A stretch of DNA of 64,000 nucleotides from Puccinia triticina (lineage: Eukaryota; Basidiomycota; Pucciniomycetes; Pucciniales; Pucciniaceae), in the NCBI RefSeq assembly GCF_026914185.1, contig NC_070566.1, positions 4,030,001-4,094,000 on the forward strand, read 5' to 3'. The position numbers and the translations under genes are program-made. Shown one piece after another: positions 32,754 through 42,196 of the stretch. The notes beneath the pieces are model-generated. The model was not told where the DNA came from. It searched no databases and saw only the letters and a program-made list of their open reading frames with translations. Numbering within the stretch: the first letter of the stretch is position 1; every line of letters starts with the position of its first letter.

Positions 32754-33855
32754 CCCCTTTAACTTCCCCCCCTTCTCTCCCGCCTCCCCTCTCGCTCGCT
32801 TTCGTCCGCCGTTTAGCCCTTTCGCGCGTGCGCGTTTTTTCGCAGCCTTGTCGGCCCTTCCCCTCCGCACACATTACCCTAATACCGCTCCCAATAACCC
32901 GGCCCGTGCATGTATATATGTTGACCATCTATGCGTCCGCCCCGCTCCTTTCCCTGCGTGCCTCTTGTTGTTGTTGTCGTTTGTACGCCTTCCTTTCCTT
33001 TCCGCTCCTCTCTCTCTCCTTGCGCGCGTCTTCGGCACCACGCCCGACGATCCTGCTTGCGCGCGCCGGCCCCCGCCCTCGTTTTTTCTGCTTTTGTGCC
33101 CGGCCCCCGGGCGTCTTCTTTGTAGCCCCCGTTCCGCCCGCGTCCGCGCGGACAGATCTTCTTATCCACTCCCTTCCTTGTTATCTTATCGCTCCTTTGT
33201 ATGTGTGCGTGGGTGATGGTTGACCAGATCGCCGCATCGTATTATCTTCCGCCCCTACGGTTGGGCTGGATATCTTACCTCAGATGTTGTTATTTTTTAC
33301 TTGCCCGCCAAGAAAAATCTTGTTCCCGTCCGGCTCGTCTCGATGTATTGTCGCCGCTTTCCTTCTGCCGTTTCTCTCTTAACACTAATTTACATACGTC
33401 GTCGTCCGTCCATTGTCTCTACATTCCCCCCTCAATCTTCGACTAGATTCTCCATCGATTTGTGTTTTTCTCTTTCGTGTTTTATACAGTGTCTGGCACA
33501 TCCCCAGTAGTAATCTTAACTTATTCCTCTCACAGCTTTTTGGCTGCTGCTGTTTACACTGGCCAGGAGAGAGACCTCGTGTTGGCCCGGTTCACGGTGG
33601 CACCTTGACACTGTTCTTCCCACCTTTCCTAGTGAAATTTGCTCCCATCTTTCGGCCATCATGAGATCTAGTGGGTTCGGAAGAACCTGCCCAACTTGAA
33701 AAAAGGAGGGGAAAAAAACGCAGTAGTCAGTCAATTCACGCAACTGCGGTCAGTTGACATGCGAGATGCTCCAGGATAATGGCCAATCAAACTTCACCTG
33801 AGCACATAATGATGCTTCTTTGCACAGTAACTGTGCATTGAAGCTTTGTGGAAGT
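32754..33855. other. 3' region and spacer, pyrimidine-rich
   Basis: CT-rich sequence downstream of the RA-PH gene, probably its 3' untranslated region, then ordinary spacer. Overlapping frames in all phases reflect low stop density in CT-rich DNA. Confidence 0.35.
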
Positions 33856-34085
33856 GTTAGGGGGATTCAAAGTTGGTCATGCACAACTTGCATGTACTTT
33901 TTCAAGTTGGTGTTCAAGGCTTTTTTTGAACACCAACTTCCAAAAAGTAATTCAAGCAGGCTTGGGGGGGTGTAGTGCATTGTGGCTTGTATGCACTTTT
34001 GCAACTCAGTCTTCAAGAATGAACTTGAACACAGACTTGCAAAAGTGCACGCAAGTTGCACCTGGCCAGCTTTGAAACCCCCAAC
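33856..34085. mobile_element. fold-back MITE
   Basis: The left end is GTTAGGGGGATTCAAAGTTG and the right end is its imperfect inverse, ending CCCCCAAC. Each arm has its own inner hairpin built on AAGTTGGTGTTCAAG / CTTGAACACAGACTTG. No frame. Confidence 0.6.
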
Positions 34086-34125
34086 ATATGACAAAGGGCC
34101 ACTAAACACCACCTGCTCCCTTCAA

Positions 34126-34240
34126 CACTGTGAAAAAGAAAATTCAAGAAACTGCGGCCAGTTGACATGCAGTATTACAAAGGTGCCTTTAATGTAATAT
34201 TGCATGTCAACTGGCAGCAGTTTCTTAAGTTTTTTTCAGT
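34126..34240. mobile_element. small CACTG-ended MITE with AGTTGACATGC core
   Basis: Ends are CACTGTGAAAAAG and TTTTTTTCAGTG, with inner inverted CAGTTGACATGCA / TGCATGTCAACTG around a short centre. Other pieces bearing AGTTGACATGC lie at about 33752, 60508 and 62800, so it is a dispersed family. Confidence 0.55.
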
Positions 34241-34364
34241 GCAAGTTTGTGCCTGTCAACTGATGGCCGTTGGGCGTTTTTTTCTTTTAGTGGAATTGGA
34301 TACAAACAGCATTCAAGCCCCAATGTGAAGCGTTGTTGTACAGGCAGTTTGGGACTTCATGACT

Positions 34365-35035
34365 GCATTCAACGGTGGGCTGATACACTAACTGTATTGT
34401 TAGTGTAGTGTATTGTTAGGTTTTTCCACTGCACTACACAAATAATACTGTTATCCTTGATTTTATTGCAATAACAATACATCTTTTTGATGTTATTCTT
34501 TTTGGCTGTTATTGTATTGTTAGTGTAGCTGAAATATGCCAGGTTAACAATAACCAAATCCTAGTTTCACAATTGTTATCTGTTGTTATTCCTGATAACA
34601 AATACAATAACTGTCAGTTTATCTCTGCAATTAATGATAAAATTACTTTCAGTGTATTGATATTTTTGGTAGTAAAGTTGGTTTTGTGTTACAAAAAAAA
34701 AAAATCTGGGACATGATGTTTTGAGAATCATTTTCTAGAGGCTAAAAACCATGAAATAACAGATACTGTAGTGCAGAAGATTGTTATCCTAACTCTGATA
34801 CACTAACTTTCAGGGAAATGTTGGTTATCCAAAAGAAATACACTACCTGTTAGTGTATTTTGAGTGTATTCTAGATAACAATACCCAAGATCTTCAATGA
34901 GAAACTTTAGATACACTAACTGTTAGTGTATTGGGCTATAATTGGGGATAACAATACCCCAATTGTCTCGCCAAATAACCATGGATACACTAACAGATAT
35001 TGGCCCGTAGCATAGCATAGCGTAGTGGCCCATTG
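34365..35035. repeat. ACACTAAC / GTTAGTGTA repeat region
   Basis: Repeated GATACACTAAC and TTAGTGTATTG blocks. It is bounded by GGTGGGCTGATACACTAAC on the left and GCGTAGTGGCCCATTGTTG on the right, ends like those of the GGGCC family at 7703. AT-rich, with no gene. Confidence 0.45.
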
Positions 35036-35566
35036 TTGCTGCATTTCCTCTCCAGGTGGAGGTTATAAACCAGTTGGTGGATTGGGTTTGAGTTTGATCC
35101 ATTAATGGTTAGGATTTTAGATGCCTTCATCGTACTTGGTACTGGGAGCCACTATCATTGTTATGAAGCTTACTGTCTGGTGGATTTCCTGGTTTTCAAT
35201 GGATCAGCTCAAGTACGAGCGTATGGACTTGTAATTGATACGTAAAGTGTGTACTCTCAGGCATAACAGGCTGTGTTATAATGTTTTAATTTGCTCTTGA
35301 CTGGTGGTGAAAGTCATAGCCCAATGTTTGGGTTTTCTGTGTAAATGCAGATTAGTATCCTTTGTTTGACATGTTGGCATTGGTAGAGCGGCGTCCCTTG
35401 TTGAATTGGTAGAGCGGTGTCCCTTGTTGATAAGTGACAATGGCCTGCGTTGGGGCAGGGTGACCCGTGCGTGTCCAACGTGAGCAATTGAGGTGACATG
35501 GTCTGGTCTGATGTGAAACCCTTGCAATATCTAAATATGGTGGTTTGGGTCCTGCATTTATAATTG

Positions 35567-38284
35567 GGGTCAGCCTAAATGCACTCCAAACTTTTACTTC
35601 ATGCACTCCACATTTTTGGCTTTGGGGGGCCAGCACTCCAAAAAAGTTGGAGTGCCTTGATTTTGTACTCCCAAAACATGGATTCCCCAGATGGGCACTC
35701 CATGTTTCTTGGAGTACACAATTGGGTACTCCAAAATTGACCAAAATAGGGGAGTGCAGCTAGATGCACTCCAAAAAAAATGGAGTGCAAGCCCAAGCAC
35801 TCCACCTTTTCAGTGAAGGATTTTGGCTTTGCACTCCAGCTGGCAAATACCAAATGGAGTGCATTGGGGTGCACTCCAAGTCTCCTTTTTTTTTTGGAGT
35901 GCCCATAGCAATTGCACCCCTCGATGACCGGTCTGGACCGGTCATTGAGGGGACTCACACGACCGGTCATCCAGAGGACTCATACAGCAATGTCAGAAAA
36001 GCTTGCCAAATTTTGTGGCTGAAATGACTTCTGCATTTCAGCCACAGGCCTGTACAGCTTCACGGTACAGGCAGACAAAACCCGTTCGGGCAGCTGGATT
36101 CGCTTGACATGGGTGCCGGGCCGGGCGAGGGGCGAGGGGGGCAGGGGCGGCAAAGGGCCGGATCAAAGTAAAATCGCTCCAGGAATCCAATGGTGGGGCC
36201 CTCAAGGCCCCAAAGTGGAAAACAAAGAAACTGGGTTTTTTCTTCTGATGGCATTCCTGACGTACAGGAGCCATACAGGCTTTGAGGCTGAAATCAGCGG
36301 TCCAAAAGCTGGCCGCAAGCTTTTCTGACATTGCTGTACCTCTCGATGACCGGCGCAGACCGGTCATCAGTCACCCCTCTTGATGACCGGTGTGTACCAG
36401 TCATTGAGGGGAGGTGCTACTCTCAATGACCGGTCTTTACCGGTCATCAAGGGGACTCCCACCTCTTGATGACCGGCGCGGACCGGTCATCAGTCACACC
36501 TCCCGATGACCGGCACAGACAGGTCATTGAGAGGACTCACACCTCTCGATGATTGGTCACCACCAGTCATTGAGAGGACTCACACCTCTCAATGATTGGT
36601 CACCACCGGTCATCGAGAGGACTCACACCTCTCGATGATTGGTCAGACCGGTCATCGAGGGGACTCACACCTCTCGATGACCGGTCATCACCGGTCATTG
36701 AGGTGAGTCACATTTCTCGATGACCGGTCAGACCAGTCATCCAGGGTAATAACACCTCTTGATGACCGGTGTGTACCAGTCATTGAGGGGAGGTGCTACT
36801 CTCGATGACCGGTTGGTCTGACCGGTCATCAAGAGGAGATGTTACTCCCCTCGATGACCGGCACAGACCGGTCATCAAGAGATGTGACTCACCTCAATGA
36901 CCGGTCATCACCGGTCATCGAGTGTTATTACCCTTGATGACCGATCTGACCGGTCATCGAGTGGTGTGAGCGGTGTGAGCCCTCTCGATGACTGACCGGT
37001 CATCAGGAGCATCGAGAGGTGTGAGTCCCTTCAATGACCGGTCTGTGCCGGTCACCGAGGGGAGCAGCACCTCCTCTCAATGACCGGTCAGACCGACCGG
37101 TCATTGAGAGTAGCACCTCCCCTCAATGACTGGTACAAACCGGTCATCCAGAGGAGGTGTTATTCCCCTGGATGACCGGTCTGACCGGTCATCCAGAGGA
37201 GGTGTTATTCCCCTGGATGACCGGTCTGACCGGTCATCCAGAGGAGGTGTTATTCCCCTTGATGACCGGTCTGACAGGTCATCAAGGGATGTGACTCACC
37301 TCAATGACCGGTCATCACCGGTCATCGAGAGGTGTTATTACCCTTGATGACCGGTCTGACCGGTCATTGAGAGATGTGACTCACCTCGATGACCGGTGAT
37401 GACCGGTCATTGAGAGGAGGTGTTATTAGCCTTGATGACCGGTGTGACCGATTATTGAGGTGTGAGTCCCCTCAATGACCGGTCTGTGCCGGTCATTGGG
37501 AGGTGTGACCGGTCCGCGCCCGTCATTGAGAGGTGTGAGTCCCCTTGGTGACCGGCACAGACCGGTCATTGAGAGGAGATGTTACTCCCCTTGATGACCG
37601 GCACAGACCGGTCATCAAGAGGTGTAATTTCTGTGATTTCCCTCAATGACTGGCGGTCTGGTACACACTGGTCATTGAGAGGAGATGTTAATCCGCTCAA
37701 TGCCAGTCTGTACCGGTCATGGATATCAGGAGGATCAAGTTGGGTGTGTTTGTACATAGCCCAGTTGAAGTTGGAGGCACTCCAGCTCTGGCTGGAGTGC
37801 ACAGTGGACGACTTCCCGTCAAGTCTGGGAGCCTCCCAGATCTCAATTTACACACCCAAATTCTTAATTTTTGACAAAAAGAGAAGTGTTTTCCCAACCC
37901 TACAATTTATTGATTTCATGTGCACTGGTTGATTTTTTGATAGGTGTTTTAATTTAGGATTTAGAGGGGCATCTAGAGCTCTCTAAATGACGACGGGAAG
38001 TCATCCAGTACTGCACTCCCCTTTTGAGGAGGAGAAATATCAGGAATGGAGTGCTGGGGGAATGCACTCCAATCTGATGGAGTGAGGCTCATGGGCACTC
38101 ATTACATTTCCTGGCCACTGGAGTTCTTTGTGGTGCACTCCAAAGAGTCTTGAGTCCCCGGTTCTGCACTCCAATTGACTTGGAGTACTCTAGTCTGTAC
38201 TCCAACAATCATTGGAGTGCACACTCCATACACTCACTTTTGGAGTGCTTTTGGGATTTTTTTGGAGTGCATTTAGGCTGACCC
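35567..38284. mobile_element. terminal-inverted-repeat element carrying palindromic array B
   Basis: The left end, GGGTCAGCCTAAATGCACTC, is the exact inverse of the right end (GAGTGCATTTAGGCTGACCC). The flanks TAATTG and TAATTT are a near-match that may be the decayed target duplication. GGAGTGC / GCACTCC blocks fill both arms (to about 35910 and from about 37780). The interior is the 1.8-kb array. No transposase frame. Confidence 0.7.
35915..37735. repeat. palindromic repeat array B (GATGACCGGTC hairpin units)
   Basis: About 1.8 kb of units whose arms read CTCGATGACCGGTC and GACCGGTCATCGAG, separated by 0-8 nt loops and 12-20 nt spacers such as GGTGTTATTCCC and GGACTCACAC. Arm variants are mostly C-to-T or G-to-A at the CpG (TTGATG, TCAATG), plus a TGGATG/CATCCA variant present on both arms. 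Around 36020-36330 the array is interrupted by unrelated GC-rich sequence bounded by AGCCACA and TGTCAGAAAAGCTTG inversions. Confidence 0.85.
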
Positions 38285-38285
38285 T

Positions 38286-38880
38286 AATTTTATCTCTCCA
38301 TGTATTTGTCCTGATTAAGCCTAAAATATGTACAAATAGGGTGATTACATACATATTTATGTAAATCCCCTTCTGAATTCCGTGATCACTCCTCTCCTTG
38401 GAGTTGAGGATCCCTCAGGTCCTTGACTCAAAGGAGGGAGCCAATCCCTGTAATATACAAGGGGAGGTCTCTCACCTGTAGAGATTCCTCCCCCAGATTA
38501 TTACACATACAAACCCGCCAACCTTACTTTAAACCATAAAAAGTGAGTGGGGTTTAATATAATCTACTGACCTTATTTCCTTTACAGCTTTGCTTCTTCA
38601 TGTATTTCTCCCCTAGGTACAGGTGGGTGTCATAACACCTGTATCCTAGAAGACAAGAAGCTCATACCTTGTGTAGCCACAGCGCCAGGCTTGAGTAATC
38701 TCGCCGCGTCCCCTTTACATAAGGGTGCTAGCCCCTCCGCTCTATAGAGTCAAGGCGTGGTTTCTTCCCATTGGCCTTTAAAGGTTATAGTGTGGCTTAA
38801 TTTTCCGCTGGCCGCTATTTTAGCCGCTACGGTGTGTATACAAAACCCATCAACTCCGTGTCACATAAGAGACCGGTGTG
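38286..38880 (+). mobile_element. LTR-like fragment related to the solo LTR at 51165-52009
   Basis: About 590 bp aligns with 51427-52000 with scattered differences. It includes CCCCTTCTGAATTCCGTGAT, CCCCTAGGTACAGGTG and CACATAAGAGACCGG. It has no TG...CA ends of its own; the left end abuts the inverted-repeat element at 38284, so it is truncated. Confidence 0.6.
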
Positions 38881-40743
38881 GTATGCTTTATGGTATCCCA
38901 TATGCCAAAATCAAAATTTTCTGCTTTTCTTTCTTATTTCTATTATTTTCACTCTTAATCTCCCTTTTCCTCTTATCAATCACTTAATATCCCTCAAGAT
39001 TCAGTTTCTAGGGACAAATTCACCCCTAGTCTTGCCTTACAGAACACTCATAAGGGCGCTCACTCAGAAGTTACATACTCTTACACGCTCACAATATCCC
39101 TTACAACCTCAAACAGTTACACAATCCAAATTTACAACACTTATTTACACACACGGTTACATACATAGCTACATACATATTTACACATAGCTGCATCATC
39201 ACTTACATACATACAGTGTACACATGCAGGCACTCATGCAGGTGCTAGCTGCATGTGATAGCTGCATGCACTAAGCTGCATGCACTAGTGGATTTTTATT
39301 GCATAACAACAGCAGGTGACCTGGTTACAGCATGACTACACTAACATACAGTCCTGACCAATCACACCTCCTGATTCAACCTGCATGTCATAACCCATAA
39401 TCACCTGTACAGTCCTGACCAATCACATTCACCCATTCAACATATGTACTAGCCAAAAACCCTCATGTATCTAGCTAAAATCTCTCATGTGGAGCTCCTC
39501 TGGAGCTAAAATCCCTCACTGTTGTCTATAAAAGGAGGCTCTCCTCCCCTGTTGTAACTTTCCCCCAGCAGACTACCTGCACTCAGTTTCCCCTATAACA
39601 AAGTACACAACTGCTCACTCCACAATATATTAGTCACCCTATATTTTAGTTTTACACACATTACAAAACACTTACACACGAAATAACAACTCTACACAAC
39701 ACTCACATTACATAACACAAACCTCTGAGGGGTCCTCTTTGACCAACTATCATCTGGTTGAAGTCCAGACTCCTCACTCATAACACATTTTAGCAACTTC
39801 ATTGCACCCACTTTATAACAACAGTTATCTTTTGATAACACTCCACTATCACTACATTAAACCTGCCAATCTGAGATTGGTGGGCTTGTTTTAGTGTCTA
39901 GTGAACCAGGAAAGGCAGAGGTTTCCTCATACATCCCTTTCTGCACTCAGCAAAAGGTTCTCAGGAACACTTTTGAGCTTTACACCGGAGCTGACAGCAG
40001 CCAAAAACCCTCACTCAGGACTGCCCTGTGTTGGAATTTCACTTGTTCTTGCTCTCCCTCTTCTTGATCTTCTCTCTCTTCCCTGTCACAAACATGTCAC
40101 CTTTTCTTGTTTGTCTGTCATGCATGTGCTCTTTTTTCTTCTCATTTATTATGATTAGATCCGCGCCCACAAGTTAACCATATTTTATGTAGTCTACTTA
40201 AAACCACTAGACTCCAAGAAATCAAGTCATCAGTCCTGACCATCTTGATCCTTTGTAGGCGCTTGAGCCCGCACTCTGTCTCCCTGCTTAGGCACTTAAG
40301 CCCCTGAGAGTGAGTAATCCGGTCCTTTTTGGACTCATTGTCTGCTATCGGCTAAGCCGACTTTTTCCCTTTCCCCTCCGCCTCACTCGCTTCCGGTCGT
40401 AATTCCTTCAGAGCTAAAATTCCTCCAATTTTTCTCTATAAGGAGCTCTCCCCCCTGTAAACCCCCCTCCTCTCTTGGGGTTCACAAGGAGTCACAGATG
40501 ACTCCCACATGTCACATAGTCAGATATAGCCCGGTTCACTTCCTTCCCTGGTTCAGCAGAGAACTGACTAGCAGTCTCTCTGAACCAGGTAAGCCTCTTT
40601 CTTTCTTCTCATCCTTCTAGGAGAGAACTGACTAGCAGTCTCTCTGAACCAGCAATCCAAGCCCCCCCTTTTTGGTTGGTCCTAGAAACCTCCCCTTGTG
40701 CCCCTTCAAGCCCGTTTCCCGGTTCATCTTGTCCCATCCAGTG
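38881..40743. other. decayed LTR-retrotransposon sequence, no gene
   Basis: Pyrimidine-rich sequence with promoter-like LTR patches. It has TATAAAAGG at 39527-39535 in a CTCTCCTCCCC context and a similar GAGCTAAAAT...CTATAAGGAG patch near 40420-40450. Segment 39860-39990 resembles 41290-41410. AGAGAACTGACTAGCAGTCT is duplicated at about 40558 and 40622. Boundaries could not be set. Confidence 0.4.
39527..39535 (+). promoter_or_regulatory. TATA box in LTR remnant
   Basis: TATAAAAGG followed by AGGCTCTCCTCCCCTG, the same arrangement as in the Gypsy LTR at 1678. Confidence 0.4.
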
Positions 40744-40783
40744 AAGGGTGTAGAGGTAGTATATGTTGGTACACCTCACACCT

Positions 40784-40854
40784 GTGGATATAGCTCAACG
40801 GTAGAGCAACCCAGCATGCATTGGGGAGATGCGGGTTCGATTCCCCCTGTCCGC
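40784..40854 (+). ncRNA. tRNA-like sequence in left LTR of second TRIM
   Basis: 71 nt. The acceptor, GTGGATA with TGTCCGC, pairs over 7 positions, two of them G-U. The D stem is GCTC/GAGC. The anticodon arm, CCCA/TGGG, closes an 8-nt loop GCATGCAT. The T arm is GCGGG-TTCGATT-CCCCC with one mismatch. Pol III boxes are TATAGCTCAACGG and GGTTCGATTCC. The loop lacks the normal T33 layout, so decoding is doubtful. Confidence 0.6.
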
Positions 40855-41008
40855 ACTATTCCTTTTACTCGCTCTACAGGTTATGAGCCCAGCGCTATAG
40901 GCAGCTGCGTACCTGGGATGAGCCTCTGGGAGGATTAGTGGGCTCTGTCACCGGTGTAGGTGTACAGGGGGTGTGTAGAGGTAGTATATGTTGGTACACC
41001 TCACACCT

Positions 41009-41079
41009 GTGGATATAGCTCAACAGTAGAGCAACCCAGCATGCATCGGGGAGATGCGGGTTCGATTCCCCCTGTCCGC
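41009..41079 (+). ncRNA. tRNA-like sequence in right LTR of second TRIM
   Basis: The same segment as 40784-40854 with two changes: CAACAG for CAACGG in the D loop, and CATCGGGG for CATTGGGG, which weakens the anticodon stem. Acceptor and B box are unchanged. Confidence 0.6.
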
Positions 41080-41414
41080 ACTATTCCTTTTACTCGCCCT
41101 ACAAAGGGGATTCTCACCCCTTACACCCCCCCATTTGTAGTTCCTGAGTTTATTACTCACCAGTGATTCACTGATCACCACCTTGTACAACCTACCACCA
41201 CACTCATAAAAACCCTTGCATATCAATAAAAATTCTTTATATGATGTCTTGAACAAACTCATCTTGAGCATACCAATCCTATCATCATATTAAAACTTGC
41301 CAAGCTGAGCTTGGTGGGTCTTGTAGCTTGTAGTATAGAAGGGCAGAGCTTGCAACTCCTTTATACCCTTCTCCATTCAGCAAAAGGGTTTCACAATCAC
41401 TTTTGATTCTTACA

Positions 41415-41528
41415 ATGGAAAACAGTTTTCTGCCTCCAGGCTGGAAACTCCTGATGCAAGATCAGGAGATTCTTGCATTTGGGGGTGTTCAAAGCAGAGT
41501 GCCCATCTTGGTGTTTTTTGGTGGTGAT
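41415..41528 (+). pseudogene. possible start of a retroelement gag-like frame, interrupted
   Basis: ATG at 41415 opens MENSFLPPGWKLLMQDQE and stays open to the target site of the solo LTR at 41529. It follows LTR-like sequence (41170-41410), as a gag start would. Beyond the insertion the frame soon stops. No gag motif is recognised; this is suggestive only. Confidence 0.25.
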
Positions 41529-41694
41529 TGTTATAATTAATTCTGCTCTTATGCAGCCTGTCACCCAAAGACAACTGAGCTTGACCCTGGTAACATGACA
41601 AGCAATGTAAACACATGTAAGACTTGATCCCAGGATATATGTCAAATGCGCAAACTTTGGTAACCGTAAAGTGAATTGAGCACCAGATGCAACA

Positions 41695-41882
41695 GTGCAC
41701 TTAGCTTACACAGCGGGCAATCGGATGTTGCAAGCAGCCCGTAGCAACACCCGAGCCAAGGGGACCCCCTTTACGCGGGTGTTGCTGCGGACTGTGTGCA
41801 ACACCCAATTGCCCGCGGTGTTAGTTGGTAAAAAGCATCACTCATGAAGTTTGAGGACATGGGTTTGAATCCCATAGTGCAC
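41695..41882 (+). ncRNA. tRNA-like sequence split by a MITE
   Basis: The acceptor halves GTGCACT (41695-41701) and AGTGCAC (41876-41882) match perfectly. Leaving out the MITE and one TTA gives a normal length of 73 nt. Boxes are TTAGCTTAGTTGG (across the insertion) and GGTTTGAATCC; the T arm is ATGGG/CCCAT. The loop region CTCATGAAG resembles that of the first TRIM. As it stands the insertion breaks the A-box region. Confidence 0.6.
41709..41820. mobile_element. Harbinger-type MITE inserted in the tRNA-like sequence
   Basis: 112 bp with inverted ends CACAGCGGGCAATCGG and CCAATTGCCCGCGGTG, flanked by TTA (41706-41708 and 41821-41823). The TTA duplication fits PIF/Harbinger. Confidence 0.75.
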
Positions 41883-42196
41883 AACTTACATTTTGGTTTC
41901 TGACAGTGATTTATTTTTTCCTGGAAATCAGACCTGATTGAGGTCCTGCGCGACCTGATTTTAACCTTGAAACCCCCTAATGACTCCTAATGAGACAGAA
42001 AATATTGACCAGACCTCTACGTGGAACCAACAATGACGTGTTGGACAGCTTGAGCTTGAAGCAACTTGATCAGTCCTTTTCGCACTCATTTCCAGACAAA
42101 TTGTATCACGTTGGGTAGTACTAGCATTTGAAGAGTTGCTGTGACCTTGGATCCAAGTCATTCACGGTAATTGGATTGTCTGTTTCAATGAACACC

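Larger units (their letters stand above)
40749..41103 (+). mobile_element. second TRIM-type element with tRNA-like LTRs
   Basis: A 355-bp element with two 130-bp terminal repeats (40749-40878 and 40974-41103) that differ at three positions. The left LTR begins TGTAGAGG and ends CTCTACA. A perfect 5-bp target duplication, AAGGG, flanks it at 40744-40748 and 41104-41108. The interior is only 95 bp. It starts GGTTATGAGCCCAGCGC, the complement of an initiator-tRNA-Met anticodon arm as I know it (a half-tRNA primer site), and ends with the purine tract AGGGGGTG before the right LTR. There is no coding capacity. Each LTR carries a 71-nt tRNA-like segment unrelated to that of the TRIM at 908-1478. 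Confidence 0.85.
41529..41905 (+). mobile_element. solo LTR carrying a tRNA-like sequence
   Basis: It begins TGTTATAATT and ends TTTCTGACA, flanked by a perfect 5-bp duplication, GTGAT (41524-41528 and 41906-41910). It contains a tRNA-like segment split by a 112-bp MITE; without that it would be 262 bp. It is a third LTR of this tRNA-bearing kind, not obviously similar in sequence to the other two outside the tRNA-like part. Confidence 0.75.

Noticed and set aside
35915..37735. CRISPR-like array
   Set aside because: The units are variable inverted half-sites with non-unique spacers in a eukaryotic, transposon-rich context, and no cas genes are present.
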